Source of the DNA: Cyprinodon diabolis
Lineage: Eukaryota; Chordata; Actinopteri; Cyprinodontiformes; Cyprinodontidae
Length of the DNA stretch: 64,000 bases
Reading direction: 5' to 3'
NCBI GenBank assembly: GCA_030533445.1
Contig: CM060064.1
Coordinates: forward strand, 40,517,787-40,581,786
Below, in pieces: positions 23,606-35,150 of this stretch. How positions within the stretch are numbered: the stretch's first letter is position 1; each line of letters opens with the position of its first letter. Both the position numbers and the translations under genes were made by a program. The notes beneath the pieces are model-generated. The model searched no databases. It worked only from the letters and a program-made list of their open reading frames with translations, and was not told the DNA's origin.

Positions 23606-24665
23606 TGGAGGAGCAGCAGCTCTTACAGTATATGTTGTAAAAATTTGTAAAAATGCCAATAGTAAAAACTTGTTTACTTTTTTTCTTGTGTTTGCATGCA
23701 TGTAACACATGCAAGAAACTGCCACTACAGAGTGAAAGTGAGAATAATAAAAAATAAAAAACATAAATGAGCCGGCAGGGCTGTTGGTACACTTTCAGCA
23801 TTTTAAAAGTCAGGTAAAAACACAATATACACAGCTTGTCATATTTAAAAGCATTTTAGTTGTAGGAGTTTTTCAATTTATTAGTTGGTGTAGGAGGGAA
23901 TAAAATTGAAATGAGAGTTTTGTATAGCAACTTCACTTACAAAGGGAATCCTTTTTTCCATTTATTTTCCTACATAACCTGATCATGCATTTGCTTTAAA
24001 GTTACACCTCCCTGCACCAAACTTTCCACTTCTGTTACATGACCAGCGGCAGAAGAGTTTCCTGCAGAGTCAGCCGCTCGTTGCAGTCACTAGGATGTCC
24101 TCAGATATTTGCATGCCAATCAAAAACATCTCGATAAATCAACCTTGACTGAATGTAATAAACATAGAATTGAACTAAAATGAACTATTCAGATGAATCT
24201 AAATCTCTCACTGTGATTAGATTGAACTGAAAACACTTTTCTGGAACTTCATTAAAATCTTAGTCTTGTAAAGATCGCACTTTTGGTTTGGCAGTATCAA
24301 TAAACTAATTTTAAAAAGTAGTATAATGAAGTTGCAGATTTAAGCATGTTAAAATATGATAATTAGTCTGTTAAAATCTTTGCAAACGTCTGACAATATG
24401 TCAATAAGTGTTTTCTGTTGAAGAATTTTATGCCTCAAGGACATAAAATGATATAGCTTTTATTTTACATATTAGATCATTTGTAATGTAAATACTCTAC
24501 ATATGGATGATGTACAACTTAAGCTGATCCAGCTGTTGCCTGTAGTCCGCTATGTTAGCAGTAGACATTTGGGTCCTTTGTGCATGGCAGCGAGACGCCA
24601 CACATATCAACACGGTGCCTTGTATCTGCCAAAGGAAGATCAGTGAGGAAGTCACAGACATGCCC
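23606..24665. other. Intergenic DNA, nothing recognised
   Basis: AT-rich; no gene or repeat assigned. Confidence 0.5.
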
Positions 24666-24671
24666 CCAGGT

Positions 24672-24755
24672 CTTATCTTTTATTGGCTGGCTCCCCTGAG
24701 GCTTATCTTTTATTGGCTGGCTCCTCCGTCAAACTTATCTTTATTGGCTGGCTCC
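24672..24755. repeat. Three tandem copies of a GATA-plus-CCAAT module
   Basis: The 23-bp unit beginning CTTATCTTTTATTGGCTGG occurs at 24672-24694 and 24702-24724, and once with one T fewer at 24734-24755. Spacers are unrelated, giving periods of 30 and 32 bp. Each unit contains CTTATC (reverse of GATAAG) and ATTGG (reverse of CCAAT) about 5 bp apart. The core is conserved while the spacers differ, which is unlike an ordinary recent tandem duplication. Confidence 0.8.
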
Positions 24756-25700
24756 TCATGAGGGCAGCCTGTTAGCTGTATAGGGCCTAGATGGAGGTGC
24801 AAGAGAGGGGGGGCGCTCTTCCAGGATGACTGGGAATGACGAAGATAGCTCTATCAAGAGTGTGGGAAAAAAGTGAACTCTGTTTCCACCTTCAGGAAAA
24901 AGAGACAGATGAGCAAAGTGAGACTACAGACTCTTCTTACTTCCTGTACCCCTACTTCATCATTTGCCAATGTTTTGTCCTTACAAGTCAGTTGCATTAA
25001 CTTCAACACTGATATATTCGACACATAACAATAACATCTTTAGTTTTTTTTTACTTACACCTTATGCCTCAGAAAATAACAAGGATATGACAATTTTTAA
25101 GAGGGAAAGTGATTATTTTTATTACATAAATGTGACCAAAAGATTATGTTAATTTGCCTTATAGATGCATACTCAGATGTATTAGACTTTAATGTACAAA
25201 ATGTATGGACATTTTATGCATGCATACAGTTATGTTGAAGCTGAATTATATCAAGATCAACTAATGAAAAAAAATGAGTTTGCATGTTATGTCAAAGTTT
25301 ATAAGTAAGGTAAGAATTATTTATGCCAAACCTCACTTTGGACAGCTATAGTAACTTTACAACAGGTTTTAGAGGGTAAGGAAACAAACATTGCAGGTGA
25401 TTCCTTCTGTTTATCAGATCAAACTTTACATTTAAATGTTGATTTTTTAGTTCTTTCATCACCCATTTTAAACATTTTACACACAGCTTTTACTGATCAG
25501 ACCCTGATGATAATTTGAAAACTGCTCCTCTACTATCTGAGTTATTCTAATGCAATACATAATAATAACCCTCTACCCCCTCCACAAACAAACAAAAAAT
25601 AACACAAATAATAACTTGAAGACATGCAAGTTCTGTGGATAACAAAAAAAGAAAAATATTTCCACACTAGTTCTTACAGATGATATCAGCATAATATTGC
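24756..25700. other. Intergenic DNA, nothing recognised
   Basis: GC-richer to about 24960, then AT-rich. No gene or repeat assigned. Confidence 0.45.
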
Positions 25701-25702
25701 TT

Positions 25703-26430
25703 CTGTCATGATGGGTCTCTAGTGTATAAACCCACATGCAGAACACCATAGAAACGGGGTAAAAGTTTAACAGTTTATTAAAGGTTGAGCACACAGAATA
25801 ACAAGAGCTGGTTCTGGTACAGGTCCGGGACAGCAATCACTGAGAATCTGCAGAGATTGATTGTTTGGTTAGCCAGGCAGCGGAGAAGACTTGATTGATG
25901 TTTGATTCAGATTTGTACCTTGATGAGGTTCAGACAGATCACAGGAGAGGGGGAACCAATTGGGTCCAGAGACAGTGGGTTCAGCAGAGAGCTCAGCAGC
26001 AGCAGCGTCTGGCTTCAGACTAGAGAGTTTCAGACCTTGAAGTGATGTCCTAGCTCTCCCTTGAGAGCTGGCTGGGGAATCCAGACTGATAGTCTTCAGA
26101 TTTGGCTTCCTTGGACAGGCAGGCAGGTTTCCAAGCAAAAGCTCCTCCAGAGCTACAGACTTCAGACGGACTTTCCTGTGAGCAGAGAAGACAGAGGCTG
26201 GTTAGAATCTAGTTTCTCTCAAGAGTAGACTGAGATTCTCAACGTGAAACAGAGGCTCAGGTTCCGCTAACCAAAACTGGTCAACACTCCGGCGAAGAAG
26301 ACAGGTCTGGCTGCTGCTTATGTAGGAGGTCTCCTGATGGGCTGATGATCCTCAGGTGTGCTGGAGCCACAGCGCTCTCTGCTGGAGACAGGTGGCAGAT
26401 CTCCAGATCCCAACAGCTTCCTGTTACATT
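25703..26430. repeat. Interspersed non-autonomous repeat, about 730 bp
   Basis: Begins near TGTCATGATGGG, followed by AACCCACATGCAGAACACC and AAAAGTTTAACAGTTTATTA. The copy at 41925-42660 begins almost the same way (TGTCATGATG, GACCCACATGCAGAAAACC, AAAAGTTCAACAGGTTTATT). Its interior is GC-richer than the flanks and has no coding motif. The right end near CTTCCTGTTACA is approximate. Confidence 0.55.
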
Positions 26431-27270
26431 AAGTTTCAGGCCTTCTCTTTTTTATTATTTGGTACATTTCCTCCCTATCTATGCTCTGGTTTCCTGACGC
26501 TCTGCTTTCAATCAGCAGCCTCCTGGTTTCTCATCACAACCAGCATCTCTTTGTCGCTTCCAAAATTACTGTATGCATGGGTGTGTGTGTGTAAGATGAC
26601 AGAATAAGATGCTGTTCTCAACACTTGTTTTCTGGAGTCTGGCCTATCAGGGAGATAAACAGCAGATCTTCTGTTTACAGGCTCTGCTCAGGTTTATCAT
26701 ACAGAAGAAAGCTGATAGCTAAACTCTGCAGACCCTGATTGGGTGTTAACAGTAATCAGTATTTTAAGAGCTACACCTGCTCATGTTATTTAGAGGAGAC
26801 GCTTAAATTTCCAACATTAGTTTCCAACATAAAATTGAAAAAAAAATTTAAAATCCTCTCTGCTTTATGAACCAGAAGGATACTCTAAAATTCTTAAATA
26901 CGAAAACACAATATTTGTACCTGCAAGATAAAAATTTCCAACATAAATTGATCCCAGAATATTAAGATTAAACTATTAATATGGGTAATTTTCAATAATA
27001 GACGCGTATCTGTGCTGCTCAGTTTACAGAATTCAGCTTTGGCAAAAAAACTAAAATAAATTAAAAATAAATTGAAACTTCACAAGCATAAAGATATTGA
27101 TTCTGTTAAATTCAGTTCATTTGAATTCCAACAGAATATAGAAAACTTAATCTTAAGGAACTCTGCAAAAAACTTGTTCTTTTAAGAAAACCAGCAAATT
27201 GTACGGCAATGATATAGCAATAGTAGTGGAAAAAAAGTGGATAAGAAGGTGAACCCTAAATGCAGGACTC
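26431..27270. other. Intergenic AT-rich DNA, nothing recognised
   Basis: No exon or repeat assigned. Confidence 0.5.
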
Positions 27271-27271
27271 T

Positions 27272-27480
27272 TTAATTCAATTTATTTTATTTATATAGCG
27301 CCAATTCACAACACGTCATCTCAAGACACTTTACAGTTTACCAGATCATACAGTCAAAATATTCAAAGTTTTCTATTTAAGAAAAAACAGATTGCATCAA
27401 CTCATTGACTGTAATGCATTCCCTCACACTAAGCATGCTTGTAGCGACAGTGGGGAGGAAAAACTCCCTTAATCACATAC
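27272..27480 (-). mobile_element. LINE 3' untranslated tail
   Basis: Matches the reverse complement of 36340-36605 and of the tail of the 46.3-47.2 kb LINE. Shared words include TATATAGCGCCAATTCACAA, CTCAAGACACTTTACAG, CCCTCACACTAAGCATGCTT and GGGGAGGAAAAACTCCC. Only the 3' end is present, as expected from 5'-truncated reverse transcription. Confidence 0.75.
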
Positions 27481-28415
27481 TGTACTCAGAACACTCTCTG
27501 CAAACCAAAACTCCCATATGAAACCACATGACATACAAAGCTACAAACTAACAAAGTATTTAATCCAATGTAAACAAAGGAGGGGAACATCAGCAAATAC
27601 TCTATATCAGCAATAAACAACGTGAAGAGATTCCTTATGGTTATCAAGGAAGAAGTAAGTTGCAGACAATTAACTAAAATGTGAAAGATAGTTGGAATGA
27701 AAAAAAGCCTCAAAAGAAAAAAAAGAGGAGCACCTTTAAAAAGAAAATTTGTAAAATACAATGATACTAAATGGGTATAAACATCTTTACGGAAAACAAT
27801 ATGAAGAAAAAAATTATTCTTCGAGATCCTGGGCATTACTCAAATAATAAAGACAAAACCTATAAACAGCCAAGTCCCAACAGACATCAGTATACAGCAT
27901 TATGTAATTATCTACCTTAAAGTCCTTCTAAAGTTTACTGTAAGTGTTGTTTTTTATACTATTTTAACTTTACCTGATCTATAGTGCTTTGTGGCAGCTG
28001 TGGTTGTTTAAAAAGGCTTTATAAATAAAGTTAAGTTGAATTGAGTTAAGTACTTTAATGTTAGCTCTTAACTTTTAGATAAGTATCTGCAAAATCAGCT
28101 TGCATAAACATCCCTCATATTTAAACATAAATCAATGCATTTCAATGACAATGCACCAAAATAAAATCATAAAATGAATGATGGTAGAATTTATTGCTGA
28201 TTGCTGACAGTTTAGTTTTTATACTTTTAATTTACATTTCTCTGAACTGATAAAAAAAAAAAAAACTTAGCTCTAAAACACTGGTTGATGAAGCATTTCT
28301 TAACTTCCTAGAAGGTTAATCTGGATCTGATAAATCAAAATGCTACATCCTTTAGGTCTGTCCTGTCAACTGTCAAAGAAGAGGGTGACATTTCTCCTTA
28401 GTCCCTGTTTCAGGA
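27481..28415. other. Intergenic AT-rich DNA; short LINE-like tail at 27970-28050
   Basis: Largely unassigned. The stretch ending GGCTTTATAAATAAAGTTAAG at about 28010-28035, followed by GTTGAATTGAG, resembles the extreme 3' end of fish LINEs. Confidence 0.4.
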
Positions 28416-28419
28416 ACCT

Positions 28420-28690
28420 TGGACCCCCTTATCACACCCACCCAGCTCACCCCCACCACTACTAACTCCCCGTACAATCAGCTATGTCTTCCATGTCTCC
28501 AAAGATTCAGATAAGTGTGTGTTCCCATGCTTGTTTCCTGCAGTGGCCTGTCTGTCTCCATGTCCTAAATGACATCAACTGACTAAAAGAGGAAGTACGT
28601 CTGCCTCAATCTGGGGGGGGCTTTGAGGTCGCCATGACAACAACATCCCTTATCCTCAAGGAGAAGGATGTTAAGTCTTATCATTCAAAA
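28420..28690. promoter_or_regulatory. Candidate enhancer with four GATAAG motifs
   Basis: GATAAG cores occur at 28428-28433 (minus), 28510-28515 (plus), 28649-28654 (minus) and 28677-28682 (minus). In 255 bp about 0.1 would be expected from base chance. The block is GC-richer, free of recognised repeats and not coding. GATA4/5/6 are upstream regulators in cardiac mesoderm, so a role in tbx20 control is a reasonable but untested inference. Confidence 0.3.
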
Positions 28691-30130
28691 AAGCTTTTCT
28701 CAAGCTGCGTCTGATGGGTAAGTAAGTTAACTCAAAATCATGTCCACCGTTAAAGACGAATAGATTCTCTCTTTATTTCCTACGAAGCCATCAATAACAA
28801 GAATAATGAAAACTGTTTATATTAAAAGTCTGGAAATATCTAACTTTCAGCTGCTTTTGAAAGGAGTGAAGCTAAATTCTTAACTGTACTCTTAGCTCTG
28901 TAAGCTCTCACCATCTCTACCAAAGTCAGATACTTCCTCCTAATTTTATCCAGCAATCTCATGGCATCGAACTAACAAGCTGCAGATCTGTTACAGTTAT
29001 TAGCTGAAGCCAAACTTATAAAATGTACAAAGTGCAAATGTAGTAGGAACAAAGTTTTTCCAATACTCAGCATGTAGCATGTCAAGGAAACTTAGAATTA
29101 GTAGAACAAACACAAAGACTATGGAGAGGAGTTCAACAACAGAAACGGTATACTTACACCAAAGAAATCACAAGCTATTAAGTGCAGGTTTCTAATTAAT
29201 GTTTATGTACTTTCACTATAGTGGTCAGAAATGCACACATGTGCACACAAACAGCCGGTGATTGAGATGTGCTCAGCACACCCCCTCCTCCATGGGAAAG
29301 AGTGAGAGGACAGCAGGCCGTCACTGTTAGCGTTACATGCCACTCAGAGTGCGTTCTGATAAGACAAGCGGAGGAGCCGGGTCCTTAAAGAGCACCAGAT
29401 CCAGACCGAGCCGCTGATCCTGCAAACAAGGCAAGGAAGGAAATGCATAAAGACAAACAGAAACTTACTGATGCAGGTGCTCCTACATAAATGATACCTG
29501 CATAAATCCAGTGAATATTAGATGGTTAACAAGGCCTGCAAGGATATAACATCGTAATATCATTTGTTTACAGGGAGTCTAGCTGCAATGGAGTGAACCA
29601 CATACGGTCTGCATAACATTTTCATGTGCTTCCAAGGCCTATTTCTGTTTTAAGGAGTGAAGATTACATTTGATTGTCTTTATTTTAAAGGTTCAAAAAC
29701 ACAGCCTGATCTAAGCAGAACAAGTTATTATATACTGAACTAAGATTTATTACAAAACAGTTTTTGACCTCTGTAATCTTTGCTGTATTTGTTAAAAACA
29801 CAGCAAAGGTTTATTTTACCACTATTTCTGCATCAGGACCACCTCAGATGGGATTATGCTGAAATTTTACAGTTGAAAAAGTCAAATCTTAACTGTATTG
29901 TTTTATTCAGAGCTTTTAATGTGATGTAGGGCAGAAAAAATGTTAAAATGCTGCTTTGTCTTTCCCAACTATTTTACTTTTTCTCACCCCAACTGTAGAG
30001 CTTAAAGCTGTAGTAAATATATTTGTATAATAAATATTTGCTTTGAGGTATCAATTTAGAGAACATTATCTAGGGAAAAGTGCTCTTCAAATAATGACAG
30101 CCCTTATTTTAACAATGTGTTTTGCAGAGA
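28691..30130. other. Intergenic DNA, no gene seen; GC-richer block at 29240-29420
   Basis: The block at 29240-29420 contains another GATAAG at 29358-29363 and no recognisable exon. The remainder is AT-rich and unassigned. Confidence 0.4.
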
Positions 30131-30136
30131 AAAGGT

Positions 30137-30240
30137 CCCGGTTCACATTCTAGGATAGACACCATCCATAACAACTGGATGTGCTCCATGTGCATTCAGA
30201 GATTTCTCTCTGGGTACTCCAGTTTCCTGCAACAACCTGA
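30137..30240 (+). repeat. Fragment of a widespread fish tRNA-headed repeat
   Basis: The words GGTCCCGGTTCACATTCTAG, CATGTGCATTCAGAGATTTC and CTGGGTACTCCAGTTTCCTG follow a very common teleost repeat (a GGTTC-type box, then 'tgcatgttctc', then 'gggtactccggcttcctcccac'). The fragment at 35018-35150 is another part of it. Confidence 0.5.
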
Positions 30241-30312
30241 GAAATGTGCTAAATTGTCATTCTTTCCCTAAACAAGGCAGATGATAATTTGTAGTAATAT
30301 TTTTTATTGTTA

Positions 30313-30460
30313 TTAAGTCCCAAAATCCCACAGATTGCTTCTCTGGGTCTTTGAGCAAGACCCTCAGCCCCAGAATGCTCCCTATAGGTGCTACACATTG
30401 ATAGCACACTCAGCCTCAGGGATATGGTTAAGATAGAGGACACATTTATTGGAATAATGT
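30313..30460 (+). mobile_element. Diverged SINE copy, tail part
   Basis: Diverged body of the SINE family seen at 20805: CTGGGTCTTTGAGCAAGACC, GAATGCTCCCTATAGGTGC, then GGTTAAGATAGAGGACACA. The tRNA-like head is missing or too diverged to see. Confidence 0.55.
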
Positions 30461-30461
30461 C

Positions 30462-30870
30462 AAGGTTGGGTGGAAGTTACTTGAGGACCTAAATGCAAAG
30501 ATGAGTTTTTACAGATTTAGATAAAATCCCAGAGGCAACAGAAGGAAAGTCCAAAAACAAAAATACAGAAAACCAAACTATCCAGGAAACGTCAGGGAAA
30601 ACACAATTGAGGAGCAAAGAAACAACTCAACAGAAGTGACAAGAAACAAGCAAAGAGGAACTGCAGAGGTGGTGTATATATGGGGAACAGAACAAAGAAT
30701 GGGCTTATGAGCTGATGCGGAGCAGTTGTGGATAGATGTAACTAGAAGGGAGGAAACTGGTGCAAGGGGGCAACAGAGTAACACAAAAACACAACACTGC
30801 CAAAAAACTTCTACAAAGACAACATTACAAAGAAACTAAAAATAAACCTAAACAAAGGACAGAACCCTGA
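30462..30870. repeat. Interspersed repeat, same family as 40365-40957
   Basis: Aligns by eye with 40365-40517 plus 40785-40957: GTCAAGGTTGGGTGGAAG with GTCAGGGTTGGTGGATG; GACCTAAATGCAAAGATGAG with GACCCAAATGCAGAGTAAGG; then AGGAACTGCAGAGG, GAACAGAACAAAGAATGGG and GGAGCAGTTGTGGATAG. No coding motif. The 40-kb copy is broken by later insertions; this one is uninterrupted. Confidence 0.6.
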
Positions 30871-32980
30871 AAATCTACTATTTTCAGTGATAAAAAAAAT
30901 CATGATTTATCATAGATTTAAAAGATGTACTGAATAAAAAATCTAAATACAAATTCAATCATTTCTCTTTGCGATAAATTTTTATTTCACTATTTTTTTG
31001 TAGATGTTATGTACATCCACAAAGATCTTCACTTGCCCTGAGAACTAGCAGCAGCAGAACGTTGAGGAGGCAGACTGGAATAAGAGTGGGGGTCAGCCTG
31101 AAGACCAGAGTGCTGCTGATAAAGAAAAGATGAGGTGTCATGCTCACTTGTTTGCTAATTTAGAGCTTTTTCTAATCGTGGCTCACTAATGGTTGCTGTT
31201 ACAATCTGACAGATAGTTTATCTGGCAGAAAATACTTACTGCTAACGGTCTGCAGAGAGAGCAGAGAAGGCCCAGTTTTAAGTTTTGTGGAAAGTTCCTC
31301 ACTGCTGCTAAAAACAAATGAATAAAATATACAATTGAAATTAATTTACTAAAAACAGAAAACTGAATACAAGCTCAGAGAGTAAAACATATAATAGCAG
31401 TTTAGCTAAGTTTACTATTTATATTATACTTGTTTTAGCTTAACAATTTTAATTTTTGCTGCCTTTCTTTCAGCTGCCAAAATTTCAAGTATGTTTTCTG
31501 CCAACAAATCCTACTCCCTTTCCAATTTTTTTTTCTTTTTATAATCTGTTGACAGCAATGTAATATCTGCCTGCATCATAGGTGACGACATTTTATAAAC
31601 ATTTAGTCTCAACATCAGACTCCTAAATCTTTTAGGAGTTAAGCTTTTCTGTTTAAGTTTTATCAGAGTCCAGGTTTCTATGACAGGAGGTCAGCAGGTC
31701 ACAGCAGGAGGCCTGAGGGTTCAGGGACAGACTGTCTCTGAACTAATCCTCAAGCCCACAAGCTCCCCCGTAGTCCTGACCCTGGTACCACAAACACCTT
31801 AAAATGCTGGAAACCAGAATTCTGTTTAGATCTGCAGCTTCAGGTTGCATAAATCTGTCTTGAACATCCAGATATGGAAGCACTAAAACTTATGTTATAC
31901 TGTTTGTTCATGTTACAAAGTCAGTCATTCGACATTATTCAAGTAACAAGGTTGGTTGTGCAGATCAGGGAGTCGGAGCCAGGTTAAAGGTCATAGAGAA
32001 ACAGAAGTTTACGGTCACATCTATCCATCATCACCCAATGCAAAAGAACTACTTCTGATAATCACAGAGGAAAATGAGGAAGAGTCATTTTGGTGAATCA
32101 TTGTGGTGTTTACACCCCTACAGATGCAAAACTGTCATTGAAATGGCTATATTTTTAGTGTTTGAATGCATAAGCAAAAGAAAAGCTACTTTTTCATTGC
32201 TCCAAGTAACCTTTTTATTAATCTCCCTTTCATTTTACATTACTGACTATAGGCTGCTTAGGAGACGCTAAGAGAATCAGCGACTCTGGTTTATAAACAG
32301 AGAAAACATGATTTCTAGATATTGACTGATTCTGATTTCTCAGCATTGGGAGACACGACACAGGCTGGCTGCCAAATCAAAACATTTCTGACATGATTTT
32401 TAGATGTGTTGGAAATTTTGGGATGCATCAGTGCTTTAAGTTGGATTTCAGTTGGTGTTTCCCCAGAGGCCATTGATGTATGTTACTCTGCGTACAGATG
32501 GCGCACATAACAACTTCATGCTAGATCAACACCACAATACAGTCTCCAACACAATAAAAGCAGCAGCCTTGAAAGAAAAGAAACTAATTTCAGTGTTAAC
32601 ACTTAAAATGTTGCATCCATTATTCTCTACCTACTTAAAAATATATTTTTGTTTGATAATACTTTTGCACCATCCTCCCAAATTGCAACCAGTAAGAACA
32701 TATTTAGATTGCCTGTCTGTGGCTGTGTCTATCATACGATTATCAAAATGACTAGTGAAGCTAATGCTGCTGGGGTACAACTTTGTTCTCACAAATAGAA
32801 TAATCATTATATTTTCACCATCAACTCTTGGACAATTACATGAAGCTTTTTGAGTTGTGATTCTGCGCTTCGTTGCAGAATTTAAAAAAAAATCTCCCTC
32901 CTTCGCTTAACTTTAATGCAATACAGAGTAGTTGTCATACAGTATAATGATAAAGAAAAAGTTTCCCCACTTTTCTTGAT
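30871..32980. other. Intergenic DNA, nothing recognised
   Basis: AT-rich; no exon or repeat assigned. Confidence 0.5.
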
Positions 32981-32986
32981 GCGCCT

Positions 32987-33019
32987 TTGGCTGGTCCTTA
33001 GCTGGTCCTTGGCTGGTCC
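32987..33019. repeat. Three tandem copies of an 11-bp unit
   Basis: TTGGCTGGTCC, TTAGCTGGTCC and TTGGCTGGTCC follow one another without gaps. A small minisatellite-like duplication; no function suggested. Confidence 0.85.
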
Positions 33020-33995
33020 CCTACAATTCCTTTTTAAGCATCAATCTTTGTACTAAAATATTATTTCTATCATGATTTGTGGACATTAAGATCTAAAATG
33101 AAGTGCCTTCCCTGGTCAGACCCTGTAATTAAGTAAAAGGGTGGAGTCAGAGTAAAAAAATGCACACCAAGGAGAAGGCCAATGGCTGGAAGTTGGAGGG
33201 GATTTTGCGAGGAGTCGTAGGGAAGTGGGCTGCCATGAGACTGGCGTTTGACTGTGAAGGGCCATCTTGAATGGCTGCTACTGTACTTTTAAACAGCAGC
33301 CTGAAACACTCACAGTCTCCCCCAGTCTTCTAGCAACCAGCCTTATTCTTATCCAGAGGGGAGCCCATCACATGTAGTTACAGTGGCTTAAATGACTTTA
33401 GACATATGTCTAAATTATTTTAGAAATATGTCCAATGGCACACATTGAGTTGCTCTTGTATGAATTATGTTTGGTGCATTTCCTTGCTGTGGACATTGAC
33501 TTCAGTACAGCTTGGTTTTGTCCACATCAGAGGCCATTGGAGAGCACAGAAAAACAGGTACTCCTAAAGATCTAACACTACAGTAAGTCTATGGTTTGTT
33601 GAAGGTGTTAAAAGATGAGATGCCAGACTTATAGGAGTAACACTGGGTGTAGAGTTATGTGCTTAATCAATGTTAACATTTGTAGTTTTTATATTCAAAA
33701 TGTTTTTGCACTTTATTTATACATGTTGACCCTTTTTTAGTACATTTGTCTTGTAGCCAGAAAGGTCTGAGAAAAAACATTGTGTAGATAGACCCTTGAG
33801 GTAACTTTTCTATAAGGCAGTTTCACCAAAAATCGAAGACTGACATTCATGAAGAAACTATTCACTGCTTTTTTTCTTTCTTTTTTTAACCTTAGTGCAC
33901 CAGTCAGAACTGACACACATAGACACATTCAAGTGGACTCTCTTGAGATTTTTGCAGTTCTTAGCAGCTGCTTGGAGTTTATGTGACACCTTTTC
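33020..33995. other. Intergenic DNA, nothing recognised
   Basis: No exon or repeat assigned. The part 33120-33370 is GC-richer. Confidence 0.45.
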
Positions 33996-33999
33996 AGGA

Positions 34000-34310
34000 G
34001 TGCTAATGCTACCGGGGAGCCAGAGGGGCCGATGAGCCCTGTGCCTCGACTCACTGCCGGAAAACAGTAATGGATGGCTGGAGAGTGACTAAATTGGGGT
34101 GGGAGACAGGAGGGGGAGAAAGGGTGAGTGAAGATGTTGTTAGGGGCAGTTTTTCCTACCCCGATCCCATGGCAGCTCTCCCGCTGCGTTGGATGAAAGC
34201 TCTCCGACCAGCCGTCGTCGCGGTAACTAATTTGCTGAGATTTTCTGCTTGACTTGAGGCACGAGGAAGAGGCCACCCTCCTCTACCTGCCCCCTCCCCA
34301 TCTGACCGTC
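34000..34310. promoter_or_regulatory. GC-rich block, candidate conserved non-coding element
   Basis: A 300-bp GC-rich island in AT-rich DNA, with open frames on both strands (115 codons on minus, 60 on plus), none resembling a protein. It ends in a pyrimidine-rich run at 34270-34310. Low-confidence regulatory candidate by composition. Confidence 0.2.
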
Positions 34311-35015
34311 AGCTTCCCCTCAGACCTCAGTCTTTCAAACTCTGCTTCTCTGTTGTTAATAGACTACAACTTTCAATGCCATCCTGAATTTACCTCCAGT
34401 TAAATAGATCTTAAGTCATTGAAAAGGGTTTATTTTCTTTCTAAAGATTTCATTCTTTAACCTTTTTTTGCACCTGATCTTATGCAGGCAACAGACTCCT
34501 TAGTTTATATTTTAATTGGAAAATTTCTCATTCTTCTTCTGTAAAGGATTTAGAACTGTTCCTTTACCAGACACTATTTGAACAAAGTCACTGTTGGAGA
34601 AAGTTCTGGTCTCCATTTTCCTTTTATTCTGATTTTGACTGGTAAATGTTTAAAAAAGACATCTGTGTAGTGTATTTCTTTGGAAAAATAAAGCTCATTG
34701 TTGCACAAGACTGATCACAATATTAACTCGTAAAGACAGAAATTAAATAATACTAGCTCATTTGGCTGGATTTGGTCATATTTATTAAAGATTCCAGATA
34801 GTTTGCTCAAACCAAGTCTTTTCCTTAGATGCCAGAGGTGTGCCACAGGGTTCCGTTTCTGGACCAGAACATTTGACCAAAATAACACTTTTTAAGGTTA
34901 TAAAAATAGGCAAGCATTTTTTCTACTAATACACATAAAAATTTGAGTAACAAAGGAATAACAATAAGCATGTTTTCTCCTTGTAATACAAACAACCTCC
35001 GTTTCATAAAACCAA
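34311..35015. other. Intergenic AT-rich DNA, nothing recognised
   Basis: No exon or repeat assigned. Confidence 0.5.
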
Positions 35016-35017
35016 GA

Positions 35018-35150
35018 AGGTCCTGGGTTTGAATCCTGGTGTAGGGGCCTTTCAGCAGACAATTTTAATGTTCTTCCTCTGCATGTAAAATATGGATTCT
35101 TTCTGGTCAACCTTTCCCTACAGGACAAAAACATGCCTGTTGGATTAATT
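35018..35150 (+). repeat. Fragment of tRNA-headed fish repeat
   Basis: GGTCCTGGGTTTGAATCCTG at 35021-35040 carries a tRNA-like B box. It is followed by GCATGTAAAATATGGATTC and GGACAAAAACATGCCTGTTG, the standard order of a common teleost repeat. It cannot fold as a tRNA gene because no matching acceptor or anticodon arms flank the box. Confidence 0.55.

Noticed and set aside
33929..34276. 115-codon minus frame
   Set aside because: Compositional effect of a GC-rich block; no homology recognised.
35018..35060. tRNA gene suggested by a GGGTTTGAATCCT box
   Set aside because: Only a B-box-like word; no cloverleaf arms. It belongs to a tRNA-headed repeat, as does the box at about 17660.
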